The translations under genes were made by a program, and so were the position numbers. Below are positions 25,501 through 38,211 of a stretch of DNA of 64,000 nucleotides, one piece after another. A model generated the notes under the pieces. The model had not been told where the DNA came from, made no database searches, and worked only from the letters and a program-made list of their open reading frames with translations. Every line of letters begins with the position of its first letter. The stretch's first letter is position 1. The stretch is from Serilophus lunatus. Its lineage: Eukaryota > Chordata > Aves > Passeriformes > Eurylaimidae. The stretch is taken from NCBI GenBank assembly GCA_013399895.1, contig VXBA01005913.1, positions 943,845 to 1,007,844 of the forward strand, given 5' to 3'.

Positions 25501-27120
25501 AAGCATAAGCTGTTAATTGTTTCTCTCAAGGCATTAATCCAAATCTTAATGTCTCTGACTTCAAAATTGGTTGTATTTACAAAACTTCAGTCCAGACAAG
25601 CCTCCAAATCTGTAAATAGCATAGAGACGGTTTTCTATACTTAGTAGGGAAGGGGAGGGGTTTAGGCTTTTTGCTGCTCAGCTGAGAGTGTTATGATGTG
25701 GTAGATCTATCGAAGGAGAGGGAATGTATGAGCAGTTTCTGGTGCAGAGTGTATTGCTCCAGAATTAGATAAAATTTACCAGCAAAAAGATGCCCTACAC
25801 CTGATGTCTCACCTGAAGGACAGAGTGGCGTTACTGTTTAATTCTAGTGATCGTCAGATGTCTGTCTGGTGTAGTTAGAACATTGTGACTGGCATGTTAG
25901 AGTGAGGTGCTTTGGTTGAGGGCTTGAAAGACCTGGTGCAGCTGAGTTTATGATAGGGCTAGTTTCCTTCACCCTCTTTAGTTTTGTCATCTGAAATAAA
26001 GGAGTTGTTTCAGAGATTTTAAAAGACATAATCATGATGTTTTGTTAAAGGCTGATGAGAGCATTTATTCAATCTTTCATTATTTTGAATTGCTTCAGCA
26101 TTGTTTGCTCTTACTATTAGAAGAAACCCCACATTGTTGTCAATACTGTGCTATCTATTACAACTAGTTAACACGAAATCCAAACGTGTTTGGCCTTTGT
26201 AGCCGGAATTCACCGTGCAACCCTGACAAAACCACCTTTTAGGAAGTTTAGGCCTTTGGGCAGTTTGCACATCACAGGGAACTTGGTTGGACCTCATTGC
26301 ATCCTGTTCATCCTCATTCCCCGGGAGTTTGTCTGATGCGATCACATCCACTGGCAAGGAATGCAGTTTCAGACAGATTCAGTCTCATTCCATCCTAGGA
26401 TAGAATTGCTTTTCTTTCCTGACAAAATACTTTGGAGCCGAATAAACAAGGGAACACCCTCCAAGTTGGAGAGTGACAAGGTTTTTTCCCCTGGCTGACA
26501 CATACCAGGCAGGTAACTATTAGAGCTGATTGTTACATGATATTCCAACAACCAAAAAAATATATATAGATATATATTCAGTTTGTTTTGTAACCTACTC
26601 ATCTCTTTTAGAGTCATTATATAATGGAGCATTGCTACGTTTTTTAATGAATTCAGAATTCTGACACTTGAAAGGAACATAGGACACTGATGCTACAGAA
26701 TTGGCATTAGCAATTGCATTTGCTGTTGATTACAGAATATTTGGCCCGTTCTTTTCTAAAACAGTTATACTAGCTTATACATTCAGTATGTATTGTAAAA
26801 TGAAAATGGATTAACAAGTGTGATTGCTTTTCTGCTGAACATGATTGCAAAAGTCTAGAAGCTTTTCTGAATTTTGGAGTTTCCCTCCTCAGAAAGGTAA
26901 AGTAATACAAACAAACAACTCAAAAATAGTCAACTTCTAATTGATTTTGATGAAAGGACAGCCGTGAAGCTGTGCCATTGTGATGGATACAACTAGACTT
27001 ACTATTCCAGTGTATTGTGCCATGTTCTATTGCCACAGGTTGAGAATGTCACTGAGATTTTATGCACTGCTGCACTCATAAAAGTCCTAATTTGTTATGT
27101 TAGTCAATCTGTTGGGATCT
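22517..27120. other. Noncoding stretch, no gene seen
   Basis: Long unique AT-rich DNA. The plus-strand frame 22654-22962 (102 codons) is leucine-rich with no known domain. Frames at 23864-24124 and 26369-26680 also lack features. A TA-rich microsatellite lies near 26560-26577. Confidence 0.5.
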
Positions 27121-27164
27121 TGTGGGGGTTTTGTTGGGGATTTTTTGTTGGTTGGTTTTGTTTG
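27121..27164 (-). repeat. G/T-only low-complexity tract
   Basis: A tract almost free of A and C on the plus strand, with short G runs inside T runs. It is the inverse orientation of the A/C tracts elsewhere in the window. Confidence 0.8.
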
Positions 27165-30100
27165 ATCTGTACTGGTAAAAGGAAGTATTGAAATTGATTC
27201 TAAAATTTAATGACACTAGTGTCTGTTGAGGCATTTGGTCACACAGCCATCAGAGTGCTGGTGCTTTTTGCCACGTTCCAATGCTGTTGGAGGGATGCAC
27301 TATTTATTTCCTTGCAAGTTTTTCAGCATTTTAGCAGTCGGTATGCTTTGTTTCATTTTGTTTCACTGTATCCTCCTGCAGTGAAAACCCGGAGGGAGCT
27401 TGTCAGTGGCAGAAGGTGAGTTTGAGAACCACATGAAGACATGGAGGAGAAAATTATGGCATGCAGATTCCTAATGATAAACATACCAAGAGCATCCTAA
27501 AATTATAAAGCAGTGTGGTGCATTATACCTCTAATTTGCATTTTGGCTAAGGCATAGCTGCATTTTTGTACTATCCCTTTAATTCAGTTCTTTTAATTAC
27601 CTGCTGACCAGTTCCTGGGGTGGAAGCAGCAGGAACTATGCCTGCAGCAGTTTCCTGACATAGTGGTTTCTATCAGACAGAGCAATGAGATTCCTAAGGT
27701 TACTTTGAAACCTGGAGTTTCCTGCTGTAAACCAGCAGACTGACGTGAACAGAAATCTAATTAAAAAGTCCAACATATTGAATAAAGCTCACAAATGCCA
27801 TCTGTTCAGCTTTGCAACCTGAATTATTCTGTGAATCACAGTAATAAGTTTGATTGTTCCCTCATTTATGCTGTAGCTGAATTTTGTTACAGCAGCCACC
27901 CATACAGGCGGAGTCGTGCTGGCTCTGTTAATGTTAGTAACTGCTCGAACTTCACTAAGTATTCCAGCAATGTATGTTCAGGAGATAGAGCTGGCTTAAA
28001 ACTTAATCTCATGAGGAAGGCAATGATACCCTGCAAGTCCTTGCACTAATTTACCAGCTTAGAAAATGCCTGGAAAGGGGCAGCACTCCATCTGTAGACT
28101 CTTGTAACTAATTGTTTCCAGGTTGAAGTAATTAAAAGCATGACCTGGTTATTTATCTCCTTTGCAAGTGAATGTCTTACTTGTGTTGTTGATTGGATGA
28201 GAAAATGCCAAACAAAAGTTTGTAGACCAAGGAGTGGAAAAATACCATCAAGTTTGTGATGGACTCATCAGGAAGTTAATCAAACATGAGAATACCCACC
28301 AGTACTGTCATGAAAACTGTGGAAAAGATTCATTTAAAAACTCTTTTGCTAGTATATAATGCTGGTACCAACAGCATACCTTCAACCTTAATACCAATTG
28401 ATATAGGGACACGGAAGAAAGAAATTTTGTGGCTATTTGGGCAACGTCTTGAGGCTGATGTTCAGGCATACTGTACAAGGAGAAATGTGCAAAAAAAGTT
28501 TCAGAAAGCAGAAGAAAACATGATGGAAGCCTTGTCGCCTGCTGTTTAAGCTCTGTATCCAGGAAACAATTTCTTATTGGCAGACATCAGTAAATAAACT
28601 CGGTAAAACTATGTTACTGATTTCCTAAAAAATCAATCTGGTATATGCATTTTTCCAGTGTAATCCCATAAGAAATGTATAAGGCTCTAAAGGCTTCAAG
28701 GTCAGATAATACTCCTGTCTCCAAAGCTGGCTATATGCAGTTCCTGCCTACCCTTATTTTCCAGTTGTACATTGCTTTCCCTGCTTCCTTAGTGTTCTCT
28801 GTCACAACCTTGTCCACCATGGTCCAACAGCTCATCAGTTACCAAGGATCACAAGCCTTACTAAAGATGACACCAAAAAATTAGGCATGCCTCACTAAGT
28901 TTAATGATGCTACCCTCCATTCACAGGGCAGCTGTCCCTGTTATGTATATCCAGTTTGACAACTCTATAAACTGGCACTGTTCACAGGATGCTGGGATGA
29001 AAGAAGCAAAGTGGCACGTTTCCCCCATGGAGCTATTGGGATCATGGACTATGGTAGTATGCAAAAGGGCACACAACTTCCTAGGGGAACATGGAGTGCT
29101 GATCCGTGGCCCCACCAAGATAACCATCAGTGTGTCTGCTCTTGCTCTGTGGCCAGCAAGATGTATCTCAACCGTCATGCTAGAGAGCCCATCCTTCTCC
29201 ACTGTAATGTGAGGTGCCAGAGGGTTGATATGTGTAGGTAGTGCCGCTGATGTACAATAAGAATTACCCCAAGTTTTTCACAGCCTTGAAAAGGAAGAGT
29301 GGTGCTCTGTGTGTGAGCAGGGAAGCAGAAGGACGTTTTGCCCTTATATTTCTCTTAGAGGCGTTTTTACTGAGGTCACTGTCAGTCTGGATAGATGATT
29401 GTTCTCCTTCCTGAACCTTACCACTGTTATTAACAGACTGTGGACATCCTTGCTTGAGGTTCTGACAGCAGCTGCTTTTTGTCTGCATAGAGTTGTACTC
29501 TCCTCCTGAGGATGAACTTTCTCACTTGTACTCCAGCATTCCAGTGTCCTGTGAAATCTTAGCATGATCTACTGGTGTATTGTCTTCTACTCTGATATAT
29601 CAGAAAAGTTTTTTTCTTAAAATTGCATCAAAATACTTCAAATATTCCCTACAAATATATCTGCATATGGAATTAGTCTCTCATAAAACATGTTTTACTT
29701 TCATATTGGAGAATAACATATTTTAAAGTCATTGACAGTGTAATGCAAGATAATATTAAATAGGACAGCAAAATTATCTTTGAAGTCAGACATCAAAAAA
29801 GAAAATGACAGGTAGTAGACATTGTGAATACTCACTTCAAAACAGAGCCAGTGTTTCTTCACATGCTCATACCTTGCACAGCTTTGTCTTATAAAAGCAT
29901 TGTGGACAACATTAAAAAGAAATTTATGGGGGATTTCATAACTCTAAAAGACAACATTTAAGAAAATGTTGCCTCCTAGTATTTGCTGTTGCAAGCAAAC
30001 TTGGTGCATAGTCCGGGGCAAATATTGCATGCCTTTGTGTGAACTGAAATTTTAATTGTTTTTCTGTCTGCTTGTTGTTGGCACTGAAAAAAAAAAGATT

Positions 30101-30634
30101 AAACTGAACAAAATACATATGCTGAATTTGAGATTTTTATAAACGTCTTTAGAGATAATTAAAAAAAAGAAAAGAAAAACATATCGCATAATAATTAAAT
30201 TATACTGAAGATTAGTGCACTTCCCTGTAGCAATACTAATCTGACAGAAGTTCATGCAGTGCTGTAGTTTTTGTTTTTCAGGTGGCTATGGCAGTAAATA
30301 TTGCCTCAGCTCATTCATTGGGGCCTCTGTGAAAGGTTTGCTCTTCATACACTGATACAGTTGCTGTTTAGTTTGCCCAGAGTGGGTTGTTTGTGGATAA
30401 ATGAGAGCTGTTGTCCGAGTCCTGTATCTTAAGAAAGACATTTGGCTTCTAGGTGTATTTCTTTCCTTGGACTCATTGAGCCGTTTGATTTCCAGGAATA
30501 TTCTTCTTTTGAAGTGTCTGCAGTATATCCAAAGAGGTGGCAATATAGTTGCAAAACACCCTTTCATTTGGGGCTGGAGCCAAATGCTGCCACCCACTTG
30601 CACACTAATCGCTGATGAACTTCCTTCAAACTTT
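27165..30634. other. Noncoding stretch, no supported gene
   Basis: Unique DNA. Overlapping frames on both strands at 28904-29241 (up to 102 codons) are the most open part but show no domain. The 87-codon plus frame at 28286-28549 is also unrecognised. The 180-codon minus frame at 30286-30828 begins to the right and ends here. Confidence 0.45.
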
Positions 30635-30695
30635 AAAAACCCCACAACCAACCAAAAAACCCTCACAAAAAACCAACACTCAACCCCCCCCCAAA
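30635..30695 (+). repeat. A/C-only low-complexity tract
   Basis: About 60 bases of A and C with only two T interruptions, ending in a run of nine C. The complementary strand has several G runs separated by T-rich loops and could in principle form a G-quadruplex. The 180-codon minus-strand frame (30286-30828) reads through this tract, which explains its tryptophan, valine and phenylalanine-rich stretch and argues against it being a real protein. Confidence 0.85.
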
Positions 30696-32284
30696 GTGAC
30701 CCAGTTTTAGAAAGTGCAGTGCTCTGAACAGAGTCACTGCAAAACTGAATTTTCATGTTGCAGATCTTTTTGTGCACTAATAAAATGCAACTGATGTAAG
30801 AGCTACTGTCTTGTGTTTTGCTGGGCATTAAACAGTGGGAAGGGCATGGTCCAAATCTCTGTCACAGGGACTACAGGGTAGTAAATCAAGTACCCAAGCA
30901 CTGGACCTTTGTCTTGTCGGCATTGTTGGGAGGGGCAGAAATTGTATGATTGAAGACATCAGAAGTGGTGAATAAAGCAATCTTTTTTATTGTTTTCTAT
31001 TTCAAAGCCTTTTCTTTACCCTTTTCTGCTTTCTGAGTTGGCACAATGGGCAAAAATCTGTTGCTGTTGAAGTTAGCAGGCAGTTTGGCATTCAGCTTTA
31101 ATAGGACCAAGATTTCATCCACAGTATTTTAAAGTGGTTTGGGTCTTAATACAACATCTGTGTATTTTATAATTCCTTGATTTGTGAGTAATAGTGTAAG
31201 TGTTACGTATCGTTTTTCCATTACCTGAAGAAAATCATATTTATTTTTACAGTGGGAAGTTACACAAAATTACAATAAGTTTTGTACTGATTTTTCTGAA
31301 AACTTCCTTTTTTATTTTTACTTTTTTTTTTTTTTTTTGGTGTACAGGAAAGGGCGTTTTTACAGGCAGACTAATTTTCACTTAAGACAAAAATAAACAG
31401 TATCTTTTGACTTTTAAATTATAACATAGTAAACCCAGTATTATTTCACCAACTATATGACTTCAATGTACTTTATGGTAAAATATCACATGAAATCTTT
31501 TGAGGAAAGAACTTCTGTCTGAAAAAAAAAATAGTTAAGTGTCATGGAATGACATGGATGTTCTAACTGCAGTCAGGAGAAACTGCCCTGCTAATTCCTC
31601 TAGTGGATACAGAAAAGAGTTGAAAGAAATAATTACATTTAAGGTGTTTGACACTGTAATCTGCTTGTGTAGACCTCTGTATATTCAAATTACTACAGAA
31701 TACTTCTGCTCTTTTTTCCATAGAAAATATCTCATTGATTCTTAGCCTAAGACACCCATTTTAGATGTGATTTTTTTATATATTTTATAGAGGTCTGCGT
31801 ATTGACTTTTATGTATACAATTTTTCATTAAAAAACTATATGATGCATAGGTAGGAATAGCAGAACATTAAGCAATAATAACATAGTATGCTGTGATATT
31901 TCTTAATTTTCTGGCTATTTTAACTGGTAAAATTTACTTGGATGAAAAGCAGTTCTCTATACCGTACATTCAGTTAAACCTTCGTGAGGTAAGTCTTAGC
32001 ATTCCATAATAAAATTCATATTGAATTGTTATAGGGTTAACCTGATTTCCAGGATGTCTTCTGTTGCACACTGGCAAACTTAACAGAAGTACAATTATTT
32101 CTTTGCATCTGTTGATATCCTAGTGTAACCTGATTTAAGTGCTCTTGAGGACAGGAACTGAATTTTTACTCTGTCCATTGCTTGACACAATAGGAGCTTG
32201 TGGGAAGGGAACAGGTGCTTTTGAGCATTAGAGCAGCATAACACATGCCAACACGATGTTATGTCAGTGATGCTGGGGTAAGTT
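30696..32284. other. Noncoding stretch, no gene seen
   Basis: Unique AT-rich DNA with a T17 run at 31322-31338. No coding or RNA gene signature. Confidence 0.5.
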
Positions 32285-32625
32285 CATAGAATCATAGAAT
32301 GATGGAAATGTTTGAGTTGGAAGGGACTTTTAAAGGTCACCTGAAATGAGTAGGGATGTCCTAAACTAGATCGAGTTTCTCACAGCTCTGTACAATCTGG
32401 CCTTGAATGTTTCCAGGGACAGGGCATCTACCATCTCTGTGAGCAATCCAGTGTTTCACCATCCTCCTCATAAGAAATTTCTTCCTTATGTCTAATCTGA
32501 ATCTCCTGTCCTTTAGATGAAAACTATTATCCCTTATCCTATTACTATGGGACCTACTAAAGCATCTATTTTCATGTTTCTTATAAGCCCCCTATCATGA
32601 GAGAGGAAGATGAGAAAGCTTTACT
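32285..32625 (-). mobile_element. CR1 LINE, 3' end copy
   Basis: The plus strand begins with the CR1 tail motif CATAGAATCATAGAAT and continues with 'gagttggaagggac', 'ctggccttgaatgtttccag' and 'agaaatttcttccttatgtc'. This is the reverse complement of a CR1 3' end. About 340 bases remain, and the element is 5'-truncated and diverged. Target-site duplications are not evident. It carries no reverse-transcriptase coding capacity. Confidence 0.93.
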
Positions 32626-35600
32626 GCAACTTTTCTTCCATATGATCTTCTTTTCCCTAGCCATTACTTGAGCATTCACCACATATTAATCTTCAGTTTT
32701 CTTGTTTTCACTGCTGCTGAAGGTCCCCCATATCTGTTCGTAGCTACCATAGATGAACCATGATAGGACTGAACAGTTAGCACCCTATGAAGCATATTTC
32801 CAGGTGGCAAAAAACCAACTGTTCCATAGCATGTCTTGTTCATCCTTTTCTCCTCTTGGGACCCAGAGGCTGTGCTGGGAGAGGGAAGCCTTTTTGGTGC
32901 TTGTTCATTCCTTATGTCAGCAGCATCTGGGTTGTTTCAGGAGCTCAGCAGATTGCTGCACTACATTTTAGGAAATGATTGTGAGATGTCTGCACTGGTT
33001 TATTTCCTGTGTGTCATTTCCTGTGATATTTCTACAGAATAACCCTTTCTGTTACATGGACATAAATCATCTGTACTATAATGCTTCCATAGAAAATGGA
33101 GCAGTACATTACACATGCAATGAGACCGTAGTGCTGTCTACTAATGCTATTAAATATACTTTATATAGTGGTAGATTTCTGGAAAATCAAGAGTGAATTC
33201 CTGTGGGAGTAACAGTATAACAAATTTATGGATATTTGTGTCTCATTTTGTGATAAGTCTATTACTATCTTTTGAAATGCTTTTGGAACAAGTTGAATTT
33301 TTAACGAATGTACATATTCTCCAGCTTTTACAGGCTGCAATATCATTAATGTTGCCTTTTTCCTCATCAGAATATTTTTTCATTTCTTCTTAAAATAGTG
33401 TGAAATTAGATCAAAGTATTAGCAAATACCACAGGATTGGCTGTATACCCAGTACCTCAAATGCAGTATTTATCCTGACTATATATAGCCAATTGATTAA
33501 AGTGGTTTCAGGTTTGTGAAAATCAAGAAGCTATTTGTCTGTTGGAATAAAAGCCATAATGTTGAACGAAGTTTTGATTATTCACAGAAGTTGGAAATTA
33601 AAAAATACTTGATTTCCAAACTTTTGTAGGATCAGTAAAGAAAGATTTATAGTAAAACCCAGGGGATGAAGGGTGGGTTTCCTATGTTCTTTGGAAAAAC
33701 AGAGAGAATTATAATCTTTTAAAAATTAATACACTGCGAGGTCAGAAGTGATAATTTCAATTAATTTCAATTTTGATATGTTCAATTTCCTGAATAACAC
33801 AGCTTGTGTGACCAAAATTTTTTTCTTTCTAAAGAAACATTAGTTCCCATACTTTTGGTTTTAAAAAAAGAAAATAGGCTTTAATCCTTGATTTACTGCT
33901 TCGTGATTACTGTATTTCTGTAATTCCCTCCAAACCTTGCTTTGTTTCTGCTGCTTCTGATCACTGCTGAAGGCTGGTTCTCCTAAGTGGACTTGTGAGC
34001 CTGACCCACTATGTTGCCTTCCAGTTTATTGTGGAATATGATGAAATAGGCGGTAGATGGTGCTTTACCAGCTGCTGTTTTTCTGCATGCATTTTAACAG
34101 ACAACACGTCATATGAAATGTTTTCTTGCTGAATTAAATAAGCAGCCTATAGAAGATGTAGCAACAGTGCTTTTGGTAGCTGAGCCCCATCCACCCCTTC
34201 ACCGTCATTCTTCCTGGAGAAGTCCTGTCGTCCATGCACCCACCTCTCTTCTCCCTGTCTTCCCCTCTGCCTTTGACTGGGGATAACAACACCACTTCAG
34301 CATAACACTTAGAGGTTTGTGATTGAAAACCCTTGGTCATTATGATGATACACCCTGTGTTTGAATGTACTTTGCCAAGCAATAGCACGTAACATTCTGC
34401 AATAAACAGCCTGATTTTTTAGCTAGTTACGATAGCAGAAAATTGTAAAAATTTCCCTAAACCAAGTCTTGGCATCACCAAACACAATGGGGGTTTTACC
34501 ACTGTCAATGGGATCTAGGTCAGCACTCATCTACTACTGTTTTTTTCTTTCTTCCCCTGGTGCTGGCAACTTTGAGGAAGATTTGCCCTGCTGGGACAGA
34601 GATGGCAATCTATTTGTGTTGCTGAGTGTTGTCTCCTGTAACAAACAGTTTGGGGTTATTAGCAGTCCTGATCAGAACCATTTCATTAGTTCAAATGTTG
34701 AGACATTTTAATACTGTGGTTTTAATAACTGAAAGGATTTGGAAACCTTAGTTACAGAGTTACTGCTTCTGTCTAGGCTGTGGAAAGAAGAGTGAGTGTT
34801 ACACTGTGAAGTGATAGCTTAGTTTTTGGAAAAATGTAACAAAATATTCTCAATGTCATAAAAAATCTCTCTTTGTCATGAAGATCAATTCATATATAAA
34901 TGCACAACTGTATTGTCAGCTAGTGGATGTTCTTTCCAAAAACTTCTGCAAGCAGTTTATGGAAAATTTATACTGTAATTTTTCCCAAAACCTTGCCTAA
35001 ATATGAAAAATCTATTTTAAAGTAAATACAACATTAAAAAGTTTCAAATCCATTAGCTTTAAGCAGTGCTTTATTTATTTGGAAATTATTTCTTTTGCCC
35101 TTTTTCTAAAAAGCTAATCCAACATCCTGACCCATGCAACAATAACTTTTTTGTTTGATTTTGGCACATGCAGTTACTGGAGGCTTTTAGCACTATCGTA
35201 AAGGATAATAATGTCATTTTTCTCCTACTTTGCCTTTTTTGCTAATTTGTCTGTATATGTAACCTTCTTAAAGTAGCTTGGCCTTCTACTTAGAAAGCTT
35301 TCCTTACTGAAAATCAAGATGATTTTTTTCTCATGTATTCTTGATGTGGCTGGCCAACAGCTGATACCAAATCTCTTTAAATCAGCCTTTTATATCCTGA
35401 AAGAATATTCTGCTTTCCGTTTTTTGTTCTCTTTTCTGAAGGGGTTTGTCTTTCATTTCTTCAAATTATCAGTGTCTTTTTAAAAACAACTGAACAAAGT
35501 AGTTCCGTAAAACTTCCAACAATATTGATGAAAGAATTATTATATTTGATCATTTTAACAAATTAAAGAATTTTTGCTTAAACATTGCTGACTCACACTA

Positions 35601-38174
35601 TTTTGTGGCTATATGTTTTTAGGTGTAGTGTCATTCCTACTTCCTTCATGCATACCTGAAAAGAAACATGCTAAAAGAAAAAAAATAAAACTAACAACAT
35701 GAAAATGATGATTTGCATGAGGAGAAGCAATGTAAATTAATTGCCATTTATTTAAGGAAAATGTTTGAGCTACTCTCAAAGCTCATTGCTTTTTTCCATA
35801 CCTGTTGCCATCATGATGTTTTATGCTGTGACTTATTTGTAGGGTGGGCTTTTCAGCCAAATATATATATGTGCACTTTTTTTTGCTCCACAGTTGCACC
35901 AATGGGAAAGATATAGCATGGAGCTGTTGTTTCTTGGGTAAAGATAAAGAATATGTCACATGTTCAGAGGAGTTTATCAACTAAATTCAGCAACTTAATG
36001 TGAAAATGCACAGTAGGGATATTGCTAGGTAAAGAAAGGAAGATGGTAGGTGGCTATAGTTAGGTGGAAAATGTTATAATACATTACTGTTTAATTGGCT
36101 GATGGGGCTTACTTTTCTGTACTCAACTTCTCTAAATCAAATCTCCCACCTTGTGCTTTTAAGGACAGCTGGGCTTTCAGACCTTGTGCTGCTGTAGAGT
36201 TTCCACATGAAAATGCATTCACACATTTCTGGTTAAGATAATGGAGCATTTGGAGACAGGCTGTGTGGTATCGAGAGTGACAGGGAGGAGCAGTGGTCCA
36301 GGGTGGGGTTCCTGTTGGCAACTACAGCTGGTGCCAGGGTCTGCCTGGGCCACCAGATAGCAGCCAGGAGCCGTTAGAGCATCTGCGTGAAAAGAGTTCC
36401 CCCCTGGGTTTGTCCCTCTTATTTTGGCATCCACTAGAGCACCTATTGGAGGGACTGATGGGAAGATAACCCTCTCTGGAAGGTGGGGTGCACAAATACA
36501 TGAAGAGTTGTCTTTGACTGAGCTGTTTTTCTTGTCCTTAGAAAGGGACTTGACTGTGGCCTTCTCCCAAGTTCAAGTCTTTGAAGTGATTGCAGAAGGA
36601 TCTGGTGCCAGGGGTGCAGGCAGGGCCAGGCAGGTAGCACCTTGTTCTGCTTTCCTATATGACACAGTTGCGTGATGGTTTACATCACCTCTGGAGTCCT
36701 TCTGCTCCTCTTGGCTAGGACACGGTTAGGACACGTTCGGGCTTGTCCTCTTTCAGGGGAACAAAAGCCCATCATCTTGGGTGTCACAAGTACATTTAGA
36801 CTGGGACACTTTCAGAACTGGGGAGGCAACTAGCTAAAACAACCCTTTATGTTGCAGGGAAAAAATGATACTGATTTATTATCTGATTTCAGAGCAGCAG
36901 TACTATAATAAATTATTTATATTCACTGCTGCATTTTGGTTTTTTTTAATAAACTGTTATAGTGGAAGAAAAGCTAACTATTCAAAGATTGCTCCAAGCT
37001 AGTTCTGGTGCCGTGGCACAGGTGGAATAAAGAAATGTAACAGAAGTTGATGCTCCTGTTAGTGAGAGGTGGACAGAGGAACCTGGAAGTCCAAGTATGA
37101 GTGGAAGAAAGCCCGTATAAACCTTCAGGATGACAGAATGGCCATCTGTCCATCTTGCAAGCATGGACTCAGACATCCTCAGTTCTCCTTGTATGAGAAA
37201 TCGATAGCAGGCAGCTGTAGCAGACAATATTACCCATATCCTAAGGGTCAGGTCACAAAAGCTGTGTGAGACATGTAGTGAGACAAGGATGTGGGGAGAG
37301 ATAGGCGGGCATGATAGCTGGGGCTGTGTGACAGAGAAGGTCCCCTTTCCCAGGATCTAATTCTGCTCACTGCCCACGTTCTTTAGCAGCCAGCTTCAAA
37401 ACTGCCCACAGCAGAGAGCTACTCCAGGTGAACCAAGTGGGGTGTGACCTGACCTGCTATGTTGCCTTGCATGGACAACTGGATAGGTTTTGAGGTCTCA
37501 CTTTTGGGTTACGGTCAGAGCAGGAACAATGAGCAAAGGAGCGGGTGGGGTGGTTTGCAGGGACTGGAGGAAGCAGCCTTGTGTTGTAGAAGGGAGACTT
37601 CTGCAGGAAGGGGATGGAGAATAATTGTTCAGCAGATAAAATTTATGGTGCTGATATGAGAATAAGGGAAAATGGGAAGAGGAAATGTGGTGGAAAAGAA
37701 TAGCTAGAAAAAGAATACAGAAAGCACAGGGAAGAAAATCAGTATATGGTATAGTTTGTATTTTACAATTACTTGGAGAGTAAAAAGACAACAGTGAGAT
37801 TTGTCTCTCTTAGTGAGAGGCAACTCTTGAATGTAATTTAGGCTTGATGGCACCCTCTCGTTGCTCAGGTAACATACCTACCTGAGTTGTGATATGAGGT
37901 TATGTCCACAAGACATAGAAATTAGTTGCATTTTCAATTAGGCTTTTCCTTACAGAGAGGTAGCTGTTGTGTAGTAATGCCTGTATGTCCAGATGTTTCT
38001 TATCTTCCTGGAAAAGGAAGTAGGAGAGTAATTTCAAGGCAGACAGGATACCCTTATCTGGTGCTCCCTTTTTTTCAATTACTACAAGAAGTACAGCTAA
38101 AGAGGAAAAACTTGCTTCCAGAAAAAGTAACAGTTGAAAATGTCAATGAGTATGGTACTAGGATTAAAAGAAAT
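32626..38174. other. Noncoding stretch, no gene seen
   Basis: Unique DNA, AT-rich to about 36000 and more GC-rich at 36200-37600. Three overlapping plus-strand frames at 32753-33042 and paired opposite-strand frames at 36109-36675 have no recognisable domain. An 11-base near-tandem copy of TAGGACACG occurs near 36716-36734. A TATATATATA run lies near 35862-35871. Confidence 0.45.
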
Positions 38175-38211
38175 CCCCAAAACAAAACAACCAAAAAGCC
38201 CCCCAAAACAA
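38175..38211 (+). repeat. A/C-rich low-complexity tract
   Basis: Mostly A and C with a C6 run and a single G, similar to the tracts at 30635 and 49983. The local 105-codon plus frame (37926-38243) passes through it. Confidence 0.75.

Noticed and set aside
28904..29241. Overlapping frames suspected to be retroviral
   Set aside because: No ordered set of pol, gag or env motifs could be identified in any frame.
30286..30828. Longest open frame (180 codons, minus strand)
   Set aside because: It reads through an A/C-only low-complexity tract, has no recognisable domain, and an overlapping plus-strand frame covers the same DNA. Length alone fits chance in 64 kb.
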